A DNA stretch of 42,309 nucleotides from an uncultured Saprospiraceae bacterium (lineage in GTDB: Bacteria > Bacteroidota > Bacteroidia > Chitinophagales > Saprospiraceae): the NCBI GenBank assembly GCA_937921775.1, contig CAKZUK010000140.1, positions 1-42,309 on the forward strand. The letters run 5' to 3'. Shown here in pieces: positions 1 to 7,767 of this stretch. How positions within the stretch are numbered: position 1 is the stretch's first letter; every line of letters starts with the position of its first letter. The position numbers and the translations under genes are program-made. The notes under the pieces are model-generated. The model did not search any database and was not told where the DNA came from. It was given only the letters and a program-made list of their open reading frames with translations.

Positions 1-237
1 TCCGTTTTGAATGCTTCTTTTGAAATTACTTTTCGTTAGAAATTCTTTAAATAGCTAAGGCTATTCGCGAAATTTATAACTCAATTAATTCCAAAATAAC
101 CTATTCAAAATCGGACGAAACTTAATTTCCAGTGCACTTAGCTGAGTGCAAAGGCAAAAAATAAGACATGGGAAATTCTCAGTGTCTCATCTCTTCGTTC
201 CCAAAAGTTAAATTTTAATTAAGCTTCTTGAAAATTT
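1..237. other. Intergenic edge region without a recognisable gene
   Basis: No convincing coding region is visible here. Two short stem-loops can be drawn, GCACT/AGTGC near 136-158 and AGACA/TGTCT near 165-188. Either could help end the minus-strand gene that stops at 238, but neither has a clear T-run. Confidence 0.4.
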
Positions 238-1176
238 TCAAATTTCTCCGACCCGCTTTAAATAATGAAAAACCCTCGTATTAATACCAGCATCAATCTC
301 GAAAAACAAGTTGTTGATATTTAAACCACTACCCTGCTTTTCCAATATTTTCAAATCAGCAATATAGACCTGATTAGCTTGCTTGAAATGTGATTTCCAG
401 AATATGGCTTTGTCTGTAATCGCAAAACCTTCGCGACAAGAACCATAAATAGTCTGATCATAAATCAAATAAATGGTTTCATCAACTTGTGCGAATAGAA
501 AACTCTCCTTCGCGTTTTGAAGTTTCATTGGAGGCATAGTCTCTAAGTCCGTGTAGTATTTTTCTTTTTGTTCATCTGGAACAAGAAAATCTACAGCCAT
601 TTGGTATTCGTCAATCGAGATCGCATCATCGTAAAAGGAAACGGCACTAGGGAGAGACTCCCCCGTAAGTTTTTGGCAATATTGAGAAAGGAAATGGTTG
701 AGCAATCGATCAAAATGAGACTTGAGTAAAATATCAATATCCATTGGCTCTGTCTGCATTTGTTTTGCATGAATGGTGTAAGTTGCTTCCGCTAATAAAT
801 ACGCTTTTTGATCAAAGAATGGTTTGAAGTCAGATTCGTGAAAAATGTCAACGTAATCAGTGAAAGTAGTATTCGGGTAGTCTGAACTAATGCGAGCTTG
901 TAGCACCTTTAAGAAATGAGTATTGATTTGGGCAGGAAGACTCTTGATGTCTTTGAAAGTCAAAGGATAGATTGTTTTGTAATTAGCATCTAAATTTGCT
1001 AATTCAATTTCTACATTAGCGCCACATTGAAGACAAAAAGAAGTACCTGCTGGATTGATGGTATTACAAGAAGTACAAGGTACGGTGGCCTGAGCGGAAT
1101 TGACCTTAGTCCCACAGTTATGACAGAATTTGGTCTTATTAAAGAGTTGAGTATTACAATGGTGACAGTTGCTCAT
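238..1176 (-). CDS. Double zinc-ribbon protein of unknown function
   Basis: This 312-residue protein starts with two four-cysteine zinc-ribbon knuckles: Cys4/Cys7 with Cys18/Cys21 and Cys34/Cys37 with Cys48/Cys51, each spaced CxxC-x10-CxxC. This matches the zinc-ribbon/DZR-type modules often found at the N-terminus of bacterial proteins with variable C-terminal parts. The remaining ~250 residues are mixed and mostly soluble-looking, with no signal peptide or membrane segment. The last ~75 residues (FLFAQVDETIYLIYDQ onward) look beta-rich and resemble the 'GREGFAITDKAIFWK' type of PH-like/YokE-like domain, which is only an impression. It lies downstream of the thioredoxin-like gene on the same strand, about 160 bp away across a hairpin, so it is probably transcribed separately. 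The ATG at 1174-1176 is the natural start because the zinc knuckles follow immediately. Confidence 0.8.
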   Translation of the reverse strand: MSNCHHCNTQLFNKTKFCHNCGTKVNSAQATVPCTSCNTINPAGTSFCLQCGANVEIELANLDANYKTIYPLTFKDIKSLPAQINTHFLKVLQARISSDYPNTTFTDYVDIFHESDFKPFFDQKAYLLAEATYTIHAKQMQTEPMDIDILLKSHFDRLLNHFLSQYCQKLTGESLPSAVSFYDDAISIDEYQMAVDFLVPDEQKEKYYTDLETMPPMKLQNAKESFLFAQVDETIYLIYDQTIYGSCREGFAITDKAIFWKSHFKQANQVYIADLKILEKQGSGLNINNLFFEIDAGINTRVFHYLKRVGEI

Positions 1177-1241
1177 AATAGTATTTGATCAAAGTAGTTT
1201 TTGGTATAGACAGCTACTATATGAGTAAAGATAGGAAATAA

Positions 1242-1269
1242 AAAGATGGAAGTGGAAAGATGGAAGTGG
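1242..1269. repeat. Perfect tandem duplication of a 14-bp unit
   Basis: The unit AAAGATGGAAGTGG occurs twice with no gap (1242-1255 and 1256-1269), directly beside the inverted repeat that starts at 1271. It is intergenic. Confidence 0.8.
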
Positions 1270-1270
1270 G

Positions 1271-1312
1271 AAGTTTCACGCTCAAAGGAAGCTCCGAATG
1301 GGCGTGAAACTT
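1271..1312. repeat. 11-bp perfect inverted repeat, possible terminator
   Basis: The arms AAGTTTCACGC (1271-1281) and GCGTGAAACTT (1302-1312) are perfect complements around a 20-nt loop. The element sits between the stop of the thioredoxin-like gene (1335) and the zinc-ribbon gene. It could terminate the former, but the T-rich side (1311-1328) faces the plus strand, where no gene is present. Confidence 0.5.
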
Positions 1313-1334
1313 TCAACTTTCTTTTTTTGGAAAA

Positions 1335-2810
1335 TTACTTACCTGTGCCTTTATCCTCTTTTTCGTTCTTTCGTTCTTTTATTTGAAAATATTCGTCAAC
1401 TACGTCTTTTACTTGCTCTGCTCCAATTCGTTTAGATATTATTTTCTTGTCTTTGTCAAGAATGAAAATCTGGGGAGTTGTTCGGATATCATAAATAACT
1501 TTGTATCGAGATTTTAGAAACGGATCAGTAGTGTTGATCCAATCGCCCATATTCTTTTCTTCAATCGCTGGCCAGCACTTTTCGCATTTGTCTTGCACTT
1601 CAGTACAAATACCAAAAACTTCCACGTCTTTAGATTTGTAATTTTTGTAGAATTCAACCATGTGTGGCATAGCCTTTTTGCAATGACCACAATCTGGCGA
1701 CCAAAAGAAAAGTATGGTCAATTCATTATCAATATCATGCAGTGAAATTTTGGATTTATCCTGTTTCTCAACTTCAATGTTCGGTGCTGTTTTGCCAATT
1801 AATATTGGACGGAGCGTATTGGCATTCTTAATGATTTTTTTAAGTTGTTTTTCATCGGTCCATGAAGCCAATCCTTTTGCATAATAGTTGTCGACAATGT
1901 GAACATATACAGCGTCCATCCCAACTATTTTTGATTTGGCAAACATGTTTAAAAAATGAACTAAATAATATTTAAATGTTTCATCAGCAGGTTTAACAAG
2001 CGTCAGTATTTTATCAATTGACTTAGCTAAAGAATCAGGATGTTGGACCGTAAGTTTTTTGATATAATGATCAATCTTCTGATATAAAAAAGGAGCCCGT
2101 ACTAAACGAGGATCTCCCATGTCAAGCATATCAAAATAATGCTCTTTAACATATTGCCATTGTTTTTCGCGCTTCTCCTCATCTGTTCCCTCAAAGTCTG
2201 GAATCTCAACGTCTATTCTATTCGCTATAAAAGCAGCCGTTAATGTTTTGGGATGTTTTTTAAGAATATCGTTATGGTAGGTCTTCACCTCTTGGTCGAG
2301 TTGTTTGAATTCCTCAGTAATTGCATCCAATTTTTTCTTGTCGTCAGCTGCCGCTTCTTTTTTAGCTTCTATTGCAGTTTTCTTATCTAGTTGACCACTT
2401 AAAAAATTCATGTAATCATAAAAAAGCTTGTTGTCCAGCGAACCATCTACGACCACAGAACCGGCTAGATTAGCAGCGTTCGCTGTCATTTTAAAATGTT
2501 GCTCTCCTTCAGACACAAAGAATTGGATGAATAAATTGTCTGGTGGCAATACAGCGAGATAAATACCGCCATCCAGTGCTTCTTCACCTTTGAAAATGAT
2601 CTTTCCATTTGTTACTCCAATAGAATCTTTGATGTAAGGTTTGTCTCCGTAGTAATTAGCAAGGAAAGCATGGTCTTCTTTAAAGTTATCGACTTCAATA
2701 ATGATTTCATAACCCTTTTTATCGGCTTGTGCAAACAAGCTATTGCTGCTGCTAGTCGCAGAAACAATACAAAGAGTCAGCAACAAGAAGAAGAAACGTG
2801 AGAAGTGCAT
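1335..2810 (-). CDS. TlpA-like thioredoxin-fold protein with DUF4369-like N-terminus
   Basis: This 491-residue exported protein starts with a signal peptide (about residues 1-28, ending SLFAQ). The N-terminal third has the 'F.GE..L..G.Y.A.LPP' pattern of DUF4369. The middle is helical and charged, as in DUF5106-type spacers. The C-terminal ~150 residues are a thioredoxin fold with the redox motif Cys374-Gly-His-Cys377 in the context FFWSPDCGHCKKAMP, and a cis-Pro region (TTPQIFILD) further on. TlpA/ResA-like proteins act in the Bacteroidota periplasm as disulfide reductants, often tethered to the membrane. Here no lipobox Cys is visible, so a soluble periplasmic form is likely. Two extra cysteines (CEKCWP) follow the active site. 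The gene seems to be a single transcription unit; the partner substrate cannot be read from context. Confidence 0.9.
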   Translation of the reverse strand: MHFSRFFFLLLTLCIVSATSSSNSLFAQADKKGYEIIIEVDNFKEDHAFLANYYGDKPYIKDSIGVTNGKIIFKGEEALDGGIYLAVLPPDNLFIQFFVSEGEQHFKMTANAANLAGSVVVDGSLDNKLFYDYMNFLSGQLDKKTAIEAKKEAAADDKKKLDAITEEFKQLDQEVKTYHNDILKKHPKTLTAAFIANRIDVEIPDFEGTDEEKREKQWQYVKEHYFDMLDMGDPRLVRAPFLYQKIDHYIKKLTVQHPDSLAKSIDKILTLVKPADETFKYYLVHFLNMFAKSKIVGMDAVYVHIVDNYYAKGLASWTDEKQLKKIIKNANTLRPILIGKTAPNIEVEKQDKSKISLHDIDNELTILFFWSPDCGHCKKAMPHMVEFYKNYKSKDVEVFGICTEVQDKCEKCWPAIEEKNMGDWINTTDPFLKSRYKVIYDIRTTPQIFILDKDKKIISKRIGAEQVKDVVDEYFQIKERKNEKEDKGTGK

Positions 2811-3206
2811 ATTTTTTAAGTTTTGTTTTACAAATGTTGAGATCGCTTTCGGCTAGACTGCGGTTCTGTGAAGTTTCATAGCGAAGCGGTCTCTCTAAGT
2901 TACTGCCGCGCCGCCACACTATCTCCCCAACCCTTAGCCGGTGTTCAGTAGCGAAGCAGCCTTATTATAAAGTACAAATATCCTTCCTTTGTTGTGAATA
3001 CCAAATCTAAAGGGTCGGATTTAATAAGTTTTTAACAAAATCAGTCGTTTGATCGCTTTTCAGAGGAGATTTTGCTTCAAATTTAAAAATGAGGTCTCTC
3101 CTATTGATTAGATGGTTTCTTGTTTGAAATAGCTGCTTCAGACTTTAAAAAAACAAAAAAATACCATGGAGATGAACGATTCTGAAATCATTCCAGTTTA
3201 GGAGAT
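2811..3206. other. Intergenic region with a GC-rich patch
   Basis: No gene is seen. Around 2850-2960 the composition becomes unusually GC-rich for this window (for example GCCGCGCCGCC near 2905) and the words TAGCGAAGCGG and TAGCGAAGCAG recur about 70 bp apart. This looks like a degenerate dispersed element rather than coding sequence. Confidence 0.4.
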
Positions 3207-3269
3207 ATGAAAATGATCATACAAATACAATTTCAACTGATAAGCTACATGGTATATCCCATGAGGTAA
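3207..3269 (+). CDS. Possible 20-residue leader peptide upstream of tRNA-Gln
   Basis: A short ATG...TAA frame of 20 codons has an AGGAG stretch just upstream (3200-3204), which is notable because Bacteroidota genes usually lack Shine-Dalgarno sequences. Three of residues 6-10 are Gln (Q-x-Q-x-Q), all written CAA. The frame ends within a small hairpin (3249-3264) and is followed by a strong hairpin (3290-3340) and then a tRNA gene whose anticodon TTG reads CAA. That layout resembles a leader peptide in an attenuator. It may be chance: the frame is very short and no clear promoter was found. Confidence 0.3.
   Translation: MKMIIQIQFQLISYMVYPMR
3249..3264 (+). repeat. Small hairpin CATGG/CCATG
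   Basis: The arms CATGG (3249-3253) and CCATG (3260-3264) enclose the loop TATATC. The loop is complementary to GATATA in the loop of the next hairpin, so a loop-loop contact is possible in RNA. Confidence 0.5.
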
Positions 3270-3289
3270 GTTGATATTTGTGTTTGAAG

Positions 3290-3340
3290 CTCAATAGAAA
3301 ACGCCTTTGTGGATATACCGCAAAGGCGTTTTCTATTGAG
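3290..3340. repeat. 20-bp perfect inverted repeat (strong hairpin)
   Basis: The arms 3290-3309 and 3321-3340 are perfectly complementary over 20 bp around an 11-nt loop (TGGATATACCG). The core is AACGCCTTTG/CAAAGGCGTT. The 3' arm contains TTTTCTATT, so it can act as a plus-strand terminator or attenuator, although no U-run follows the stem. It lies 34 bp before the tRNA-Gln gene. Confidence 0.75.
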
Positions 3341-3373
3341 GCCGCATCCCTTAAGAGTAGAGATCTTGTATAC

Positions 3374-3445
3374 AAACCTCTAGTATAATGGCTAATACAC
3401 CGGAATTTGAATCCGGAAATTTAGGTTCGATTCCTGGGAGGTTTA
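3374..3445 (+). tRNA. tRNA-Gln (anticodon TTG)
   Basis: A complete cloverleaf can be drawn. The acceptor stem is AAACCTC/GAGGTTT (3374-3380, 3438-3444). The D-stem is GTAT/ATAC with GG at 3390-3391. The anticodon stem is CCGGA/TCCGG around the loop ATTTGAA, giving anticodon TTG (3407-3409). A 4-nt variable loop and a T-arm with loop TTCGATT complete it. U8, A14, T33, the T-loop TTC and A58 are in place. CCA is not encoded. The gene stands alone on the plus strand among minus-strand genes, and the same window encodes glutaminyl-tRNA synthetase. Confidence 0.9.
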
Positions 3446-3532
3446 CAAAAAAGATAATCATTGGTTTCCATCTCCATCGTAATTGCAATACTATTCAATG
3501 CTAAGTGCTATTATGTCCCAGAAACTATCAAT

Positions 3533-3570
3533 AAAAAATCCCGAACTCGCCAAACAGCAAATTCGGGATT
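3533..3570 (-). terminator. Intrinsic terminator of the coiled-coil gene
   Basis: The arms AATCCCGAA (3537-3545) and TTCGGGATT (3562-3570) pair around a 16-nt loop. On the minus strand the stem is followed by a T-run (TTTTTTAT). It lies about 30 bp after the stop codon at 3599. Confidence 0.85.
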
Positions 3571-3598
3571 CCCCAATTGAGTATTGAATTATCGGATA

Positions 3599-6500
3599 TT
3601 AATTCTCCTCTTTCTTCTTAATCGTATCCTCTAATTCTTTCAACTTTGTTTGTTGCAATCTAATCTGCTCATTCAAGGTATTCAACTCTGCTTGCTTGTC
3701 TTTAAGTTTCTGCTTTTCTTCTTGCAATTTTAAAACAGTATCTTCTTTTACTTTAGTAATCTGTTCAGTTGCTTGCCGTTTAGCTTCGTAGATCGCATCT
3801 GAAGATTCTTTTTGCGACTGGCTGATTTCGTCAAGAGAAATTTTTCTGGCGTCCTCAGCGTCTTTAGAGTAGCTTGCTTTCTTTTCATCTGCATCCTTTC
3901 GGGCAGTTGCAATAGCTTCCGTAGATTCTAGTTTAGCTTTTTCAATTGCTTCTTTCGAAGACAGTTCTTCTGCTGCGAGTTCTTCTGCAAGTTTGGCTAA
4001 TTTATCGTCTCTGTCTTTTGTTGTTCTAGCAACTTCTTCAGCAGCCTGTTGCTTGGTAGAAGAAATTTCAGCGGCACTAGTCTCTTGTGTGTTAGCAATA
4101 TTTTCAGCAGCTTCTTCTTTTGCTTTTAGTACAGCGAGAGCAGCCGTTTCTTTTTCTTTTGCTGCATTTTCTTTTGCTGTTTTGATAGCTTCTGCGGATT
4201 GTTGTTGGACGGCAGCGATCTCAGCAGCAGCTCGGTCTTTTGCTTCCGCTACCTCATTAGCTAAACGAGATTTTTCGTTAGCAGACTGTTCTTTGATTTC
4301 GCGAATAGATTCAGCTTCCTGATTCTGAGTTTTTGCTATGTTTTCAGCAGCTTCTTTTTTGGAAGTTGCAATAGCGTTAGAACTTTCTTGTTTTGCAAGG
4401 GCAGCTTCTTCTTGCGCCTTTGCAATTTCTCTTGCAGCTGTTTCTTTCATTCGAGCAACTTCAGAAGCTGATTTTTCTTTAACAGCTAAAACTTCTTCAG
4501 CAGTCAAAGTCTGTGCTTCTTTTTCTTGTTTTTTAGCAGCAGCTACTTTCGATTCTACCTCTGCATTAATTTCAGTTATTCGTTTTTGAGCTAAAGTTTG
4601 AGATTCTGCAACTTCACTTGCATAGTCAGTTTTCGCTTTTTCAGCTCCTTGGTTGGCGTTTTGAACTTTACTGGCAGCTTCTTGTTGTGCTTTTGCAATT
4701 TCAGCAGCAGCAGCTTCCTTTGCTTTCGCAACTTCTTGAGCTGAAGCTTGTTTTACTTGCTCCTCTTTTGCTTTAGCTTCCTGAATCGCTGTTTTTACTT
4801 CTTCCTGAATTCGAGTGATTTCTTTACTAGCATTTTCTCTAGCCACGACAACGTCAGAGGCAATTTTTTCGCGTTCTGCTTTAGCGTTGTTGCGAGCTGA
4901 ATTGACCCGCTCTGCTTCTTCTGCTTGAATCTGACTAATGCTTTGGGCTGCTCTGGACTTAGCTTCGGAAACCTCTTGAGCAGAAGCCATTTTTTCTTTT
5001 TCGGCCTCAGCTTTTGAAGCAGCTATTTGTTCTGCAGATTGAGTCTTTGTGCTCGTAACCTCTTCTCTTGCTTTCTCTTTTTCTGCAGCAACAGCGGCGG
5101 CTGTTTTATTGATTTCTTCAGAAGCTTTCTTTCGATTATCTGCGACTTCTAGAGCAGTAGATTCTTTTTGCTTCGCAGCATTTTCCTTGAGTTCAGCAAT
5201 TTCAGAAGCGTTGGAAGTAAGGATTAATGATTTTTCTTCAGCTCCTTTTCTTCTAGATTCAGCTACGTCAAAAGCAATTTTCTCTTTTTCTAAAACTGCA
5301 TTTTCTCTTAGTTGTGCAATTTCTTCCGCAGCATTTTCTTTAACCGTTAAGATCTGTTCAGAAGCAGATTTTTTGGAATCAATTACATCTGCAGTGGTCT
5401 TGTTTTTTTCTTCCTTAGCCTTTTCTCTAGCTTCTTGAATGACTTTAGCAGTTTCTTCCCGAATATTTTTCAATTCGTTCTGAGAGTTTTCGCGAGCAGA
5501 GGAAATCTCATCGGCATATTCTAATTTTGCCATTTCAAGTTTTTCCTTTACGGATGAAATTTCTTTTGATGCATTTTCTCGAGCGGTAGCAACTTCTTGT
5601 GCAGATTTAAGCTTTGCGTCCTGAACAGCAGCGGCAGCATTCTGTCGTGTACTTTCAACATCCAGGTTTATCTTTTCAATTTCAGTACCGGCGTTTGCTC
5701 TAGCATCTATTACAGAGGCAGCAATCTCTTGCTTTACTTTGTCAATTTCTCCTTGAGAGTTTTTTCTTGCTTGTAAAACCTCATTGGCGTATTCTGATTT
5801 TTTTTGACTTGCTTGTTCACGTGCGGCAGCAACATCTTCTTGAAGATTTGCCTTTATTTTATCCCCTTTTGCGCGTTCAGCTTCAATTTCTGCTTTAATT
5901 TGAACCTTGGTGTCAGCCAATTCTTTGCGCAAAGAAGCTAATTCTTTATCGTTCAACAAGCTGATGTCAGCAACTTTTCTTGCACCTGAAGAAGTTGAGC
6001 TGATTGGTCTACTCCCAGATGAACTAGCTGCGCTAGAACCGGGGGTTAAATCATTGCCAGTCAATTTTACATTTACTGCTTTTCCTTTATCAAGGCTTTG
6101 CGAAAAGCAAGAGACTAATTTTTTGAAATCTGATTGACGATTACCATTTACCGTAAACTTGTGCATCTTGTTACTGATGTTATTTTTAAGATAGATGGTA
6201 CCGACCAAATTGGTGTTTAACCATTCTAATGCAGCAAGATCTAGTTGTAAAATGTTGTGATGTACTGGAGAGCCTCCTGTTCGCTTTAGCTCACCCATTT
6301 CAACGAAACGGTAGCTTTTACGTTGAGATTTAGTATTCATGAAAATGATCTCATCGTCTTGATTGAACTCGACACCACTTTTAGAATATACTTTAGCTTG
6401 TACGCCTCGTTCATTATGCATGAATTCAAGGCTATAGCTATAATTTCCTCTTACTACCAAAACTTCTTCTTTTGTCTTTAGAATTTGAGTTCCACTGACA

Positions 6501-6601
6501 TTGATGTTTTCAGTGATAATTCCGGCGCATTGGGCAAAAGAACCGGTAGGCAAAAAGAAGAGAGTTGAGAGGAAAAAAAGAATGATTTTTTGCAGTCTCA
6601 T
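3599..6601 (-). CDS. Secreted 1000-residue coiled-coil protein with 40-residue superrepeats
   Basis: The ATG at 6601 begins a clear signal peptide (MRLQKIILFF, cleavage after SFAQ); the upstream GTG at 6619 only adds six residues. Residues ~25-175 form a mixed alpha/beta domain of unknown family with two or three cysteines. A Ser/Gly/Thr linker follows (~185-210), then about 780 residues of Ala/Glu/Lys-rich helix. The register is marked by E/A-(V/I) pairs spaced 11, 11 and 18 residues apart. From residue 543 to 822 this 40-residue pattern repeats seven times without a break, and looser 11/18 spacing runs over most of the rest. The C-terminus turns into a Leu/Lys/Glu coiled coil (QAELNTLNEQIR). 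Such a rod could be over 100 nm long if continuous. No T9SS domain, anchor or lipobox is visible. The role is unknown; a periplasmic or surface spacer or scaffold is an inference. Confidence 0.88.
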   Translation of the reverse strand: MRLQKIILFFLSTLFFLPTGSFAQCAGIITENINVSGTQILKTKEEVLVVRGNYSYSLEFMHNERGVQAKVYSKSGVEFNQDDEIIFMNTKSQRKSYRFVEMGELKRTGGSPVHHNILQLDLAALEWLNTNLVGTIYLKNNISNKMHKFTVNGNRQSDFKKLVSCFSQSLDKGKAVNVKLTGNDLTPGSSAASSSGSRPISSTSSGARKVADISLLNDKELASLRKELADTKVQIKAEIEAERAKGDKIKANLQEDVAAAREQASQKKSEYANEVLQARKNSQGEIDKVKQEIAASVIDARANAGTEIEKINLDVESTRQNAAAAVQDAKLKSAQEVATARENASKEISSVKEKLEMAKLEYADEISSARENSQNELKNIREETAKVIQEAREKAKEEKNKTTADVIDSKKSASEQILTVKENAAEEIAQLRENAVLEKEKIAFDVAESRRKGAEEKSLILTSNASEIAELKENAAKQKESTALEVADNRKKASEEINKTAAAVAAEKEKAREEVTSTKTQSAEQIAASKAEAEKEKMASAQEVSEAKSRAAQSISQIQAEEAERVNSARNNAKAEREKIASDVVVARENASKEITRIQEEVKTAIQEAKAKEEQVKQASAQEVAKAKEAAAAEIAKAQQEAASKVQNANQGAEKAKTDYASEVAESQTLAQKRITEINAEVESKVAAAKKQEKEAQTLTAEEVLAVKEKSASEVARMKETAAREIAKAQEEAALAKQESSNAIATSKKEAAENIAKTQNQEAESIREIKEQSANEKSRLANEVAEAKDRAAAEIAAVQQQSAEAIKTAKENAAKEKETAALAVLKAKEEAAENIANTQETSAAEISSTKQQAAEEVARTTKDRDDKLAKLAEELAAEELSSKEAIEKAKLESTEAIATARKDADEKKASYSKDAEDARKISLDEISQSQKESSDAIYEAKRQATEQITKVKEDTVLKLQEEKQKLKDKQAELNTLNEQIRLQQTKLKELEDTIKKKEEN
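4136..4975 (-). repeat. Seven in-frame 40-codon repeats
   Basis: Seven consecutive 120-bp units encode residues 543-822 of the coiled-coil protein. Each unit breaks into 11, 11 and 18 residues, with segments starting at (E/D/A)(V/I). Sequence identity between units is low; it is the spacing that is conserved, so this is a periodic design rather than a recent duplication. Confidence 0.8.
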
Positions 6602-6822
6602 ATTGAATGATTTTAACACAATATAGTTAAATAATTGGGTTTATAGTCTTTAAACTATATCAATTTATGTGATATGTTTAAACGTAAGTTGGTATCAAGA
6701 AAATTGTATGTGAGGTATCTCATTTGATAATCAATCTTTTGGATTTAGTGATTGATTTTGGGGTTTGCGTAAAAAACGATTATAAACTATTGAAAATCAG
6801 CGCAATAGTGAAACGTTTTGCC
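6602..6822. other. Intergenic region upstream of the coiled-coil gene
   Basis: This AT-rich spacer contains the promoter region of the coiled-coil gene and the 3' end of pyrB. An 8-bp inverted repeat AATCAATC/GATTGATT lies at 6729-6757 but has no T-run. No exact TAnnTTTG was found here. Confidence 0.4.
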
Positions 6823-7752
6823 TTATCTATTTGCTGCCAAAAGGTACAAGATAGCCATTCTCACAGCAACTCCATTTTCTACTTGCTGCAGAATGATGGA
6901 CTGCCCAGAATCTGCCACATCAGATGTAATCTCGACACCTCTGTTGATTGGTCCGGGATGCATAATGACCACTTCGGAATCAAGACTATCGAGTAAGTCT
7001 TTGTTGATTCCAAAATATTGGGCATACTCACGGATAGATGGAAAGAACTTGATGTCTTGTCGCTCTAGTTGAATTCGAAGAATATTTGCTACATCACACC
7101 ACTCCATGCTTTCTCTTACATTGTAAGAAACACTTACTCCTAGCTTATCAATATATTTTGGGATCAAGGTTGGTGGACCACAGACTCGTACTTTAGCACC
7201 TAACTTTTGAAGACAAAAGATGTTGCTTAGGGCAACGCGTGAGTGCAGGATGTCTCCAAAAATACAAATCTTTTTTCCAGCTAAATCCCCTAGTTTTTCT
7301 TGCATTGAAAATGCGTCGAGTAAAGCTTGAGTTGGATGCTCGTGGGTACCATCACCAGCGTTGATGATGTTGGCGTCAATATGTTTTGAAAGGAAAATTG
7401 GAGCACCAGGAGAAGGATGACGCATGACGACCATGTCGACTTTCATCGACAAAATATTATTGACGGTGTCAAGTAAGGTTTCGCCTTTTTTAACGGAAGA
7501 AGAAGCGGAGGAGAAATTTACGACATCTGCAGATAGTCGTTTTTCCGCAAGCTCAAAAGAAAGTCTAGTACGGGTAGAGTTTTCAAAAAACAGGTTGGCA
7601 ACAGTCGTATCGCGAAGTGAAGGCACTTTTTTGATCGGACGATTGATGACTTCTTTGAAATTGGTAGCTGTATCGAATATAAGTCGGATATCGTTTACAT
7701 TCAAATCTTTGATTCCTAATAAATGACGTGTACTTAACTCTCCGTTTGACAT
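6823..7752 (-). CDS. pyrB: Aspartate carbamoyltransferase catalytic subunit
   Basis: The enzyme condenses carbamoyl phosphate with aspartate to give N-carbamoyl-aspartate, the first committed step of pyrimidine synthesis. It has 309 residues, the normal length. The carbamoyl-phosphate motif FENSTRTR is at residues 56-63, the SSVKKGE loop at about 85-91, RHPSPGAP at about 111-118 and GDGTHEHPTQALLDA at 133-147, with the late HPGPINRG motif near the C-terminus. These cover the expected active-site residues. It starts 15 bp after pyrR ends, so the two are very probably co-transcribed. No pyrI regulatory-chain gene is seen next to it. The ATG at 7752 fits the family's N-terminus. Confidence 0.97.
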   Translation of the reverse strand: MSNGELSTRHLLGIKDLNVNDIRLIFDTATNFKEVINRPIKKVPSLRDTTVANLFFENSTRTRLSFELAEKRLSADVVNFSSASSSVKKGETLLDTVNNILSMKVDMVVMRHPSPGAPIFLSKHIDANIINAGDGTHEHPTQALLDAFSMQEKLGDLAGKKICIFGDILHSRVALSNIFCLQKLGAKVRVCGPPTLIPKYIDKLGVSVSYNVRESMEWCDVANILRIQLERQDIKFFPSIREYAQYFGINKDLLDSLDSEVVIMHPGPINRGVEITSDVADSGQSIILQQVENGVAVRMAILYLLAANR

Positions 7753-7767
7753 AAGTCTAGCAGTGGT

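Noticed and set aside
3993..6137. Plus-strand open frames of 76-129 residues, rich in Ser/Ala/Phe
   Set aside because: They are the antisense of the Ala/Glu/Lys-rich coiled coil, whose codon bias removes stops on the other strand.
6729..6757. Terminator of pyrB
   Set aside because: The 8-bp inverted repeat AATCAATC/GATTGATT has no T-run on the minus strand and is weak and AT-rich.
6818..7072. Plus-strand 84-residue frame over the pyrB 3' end
   Set aside because: It lies opposite the conserved pyrB gene, with no recognisable features.
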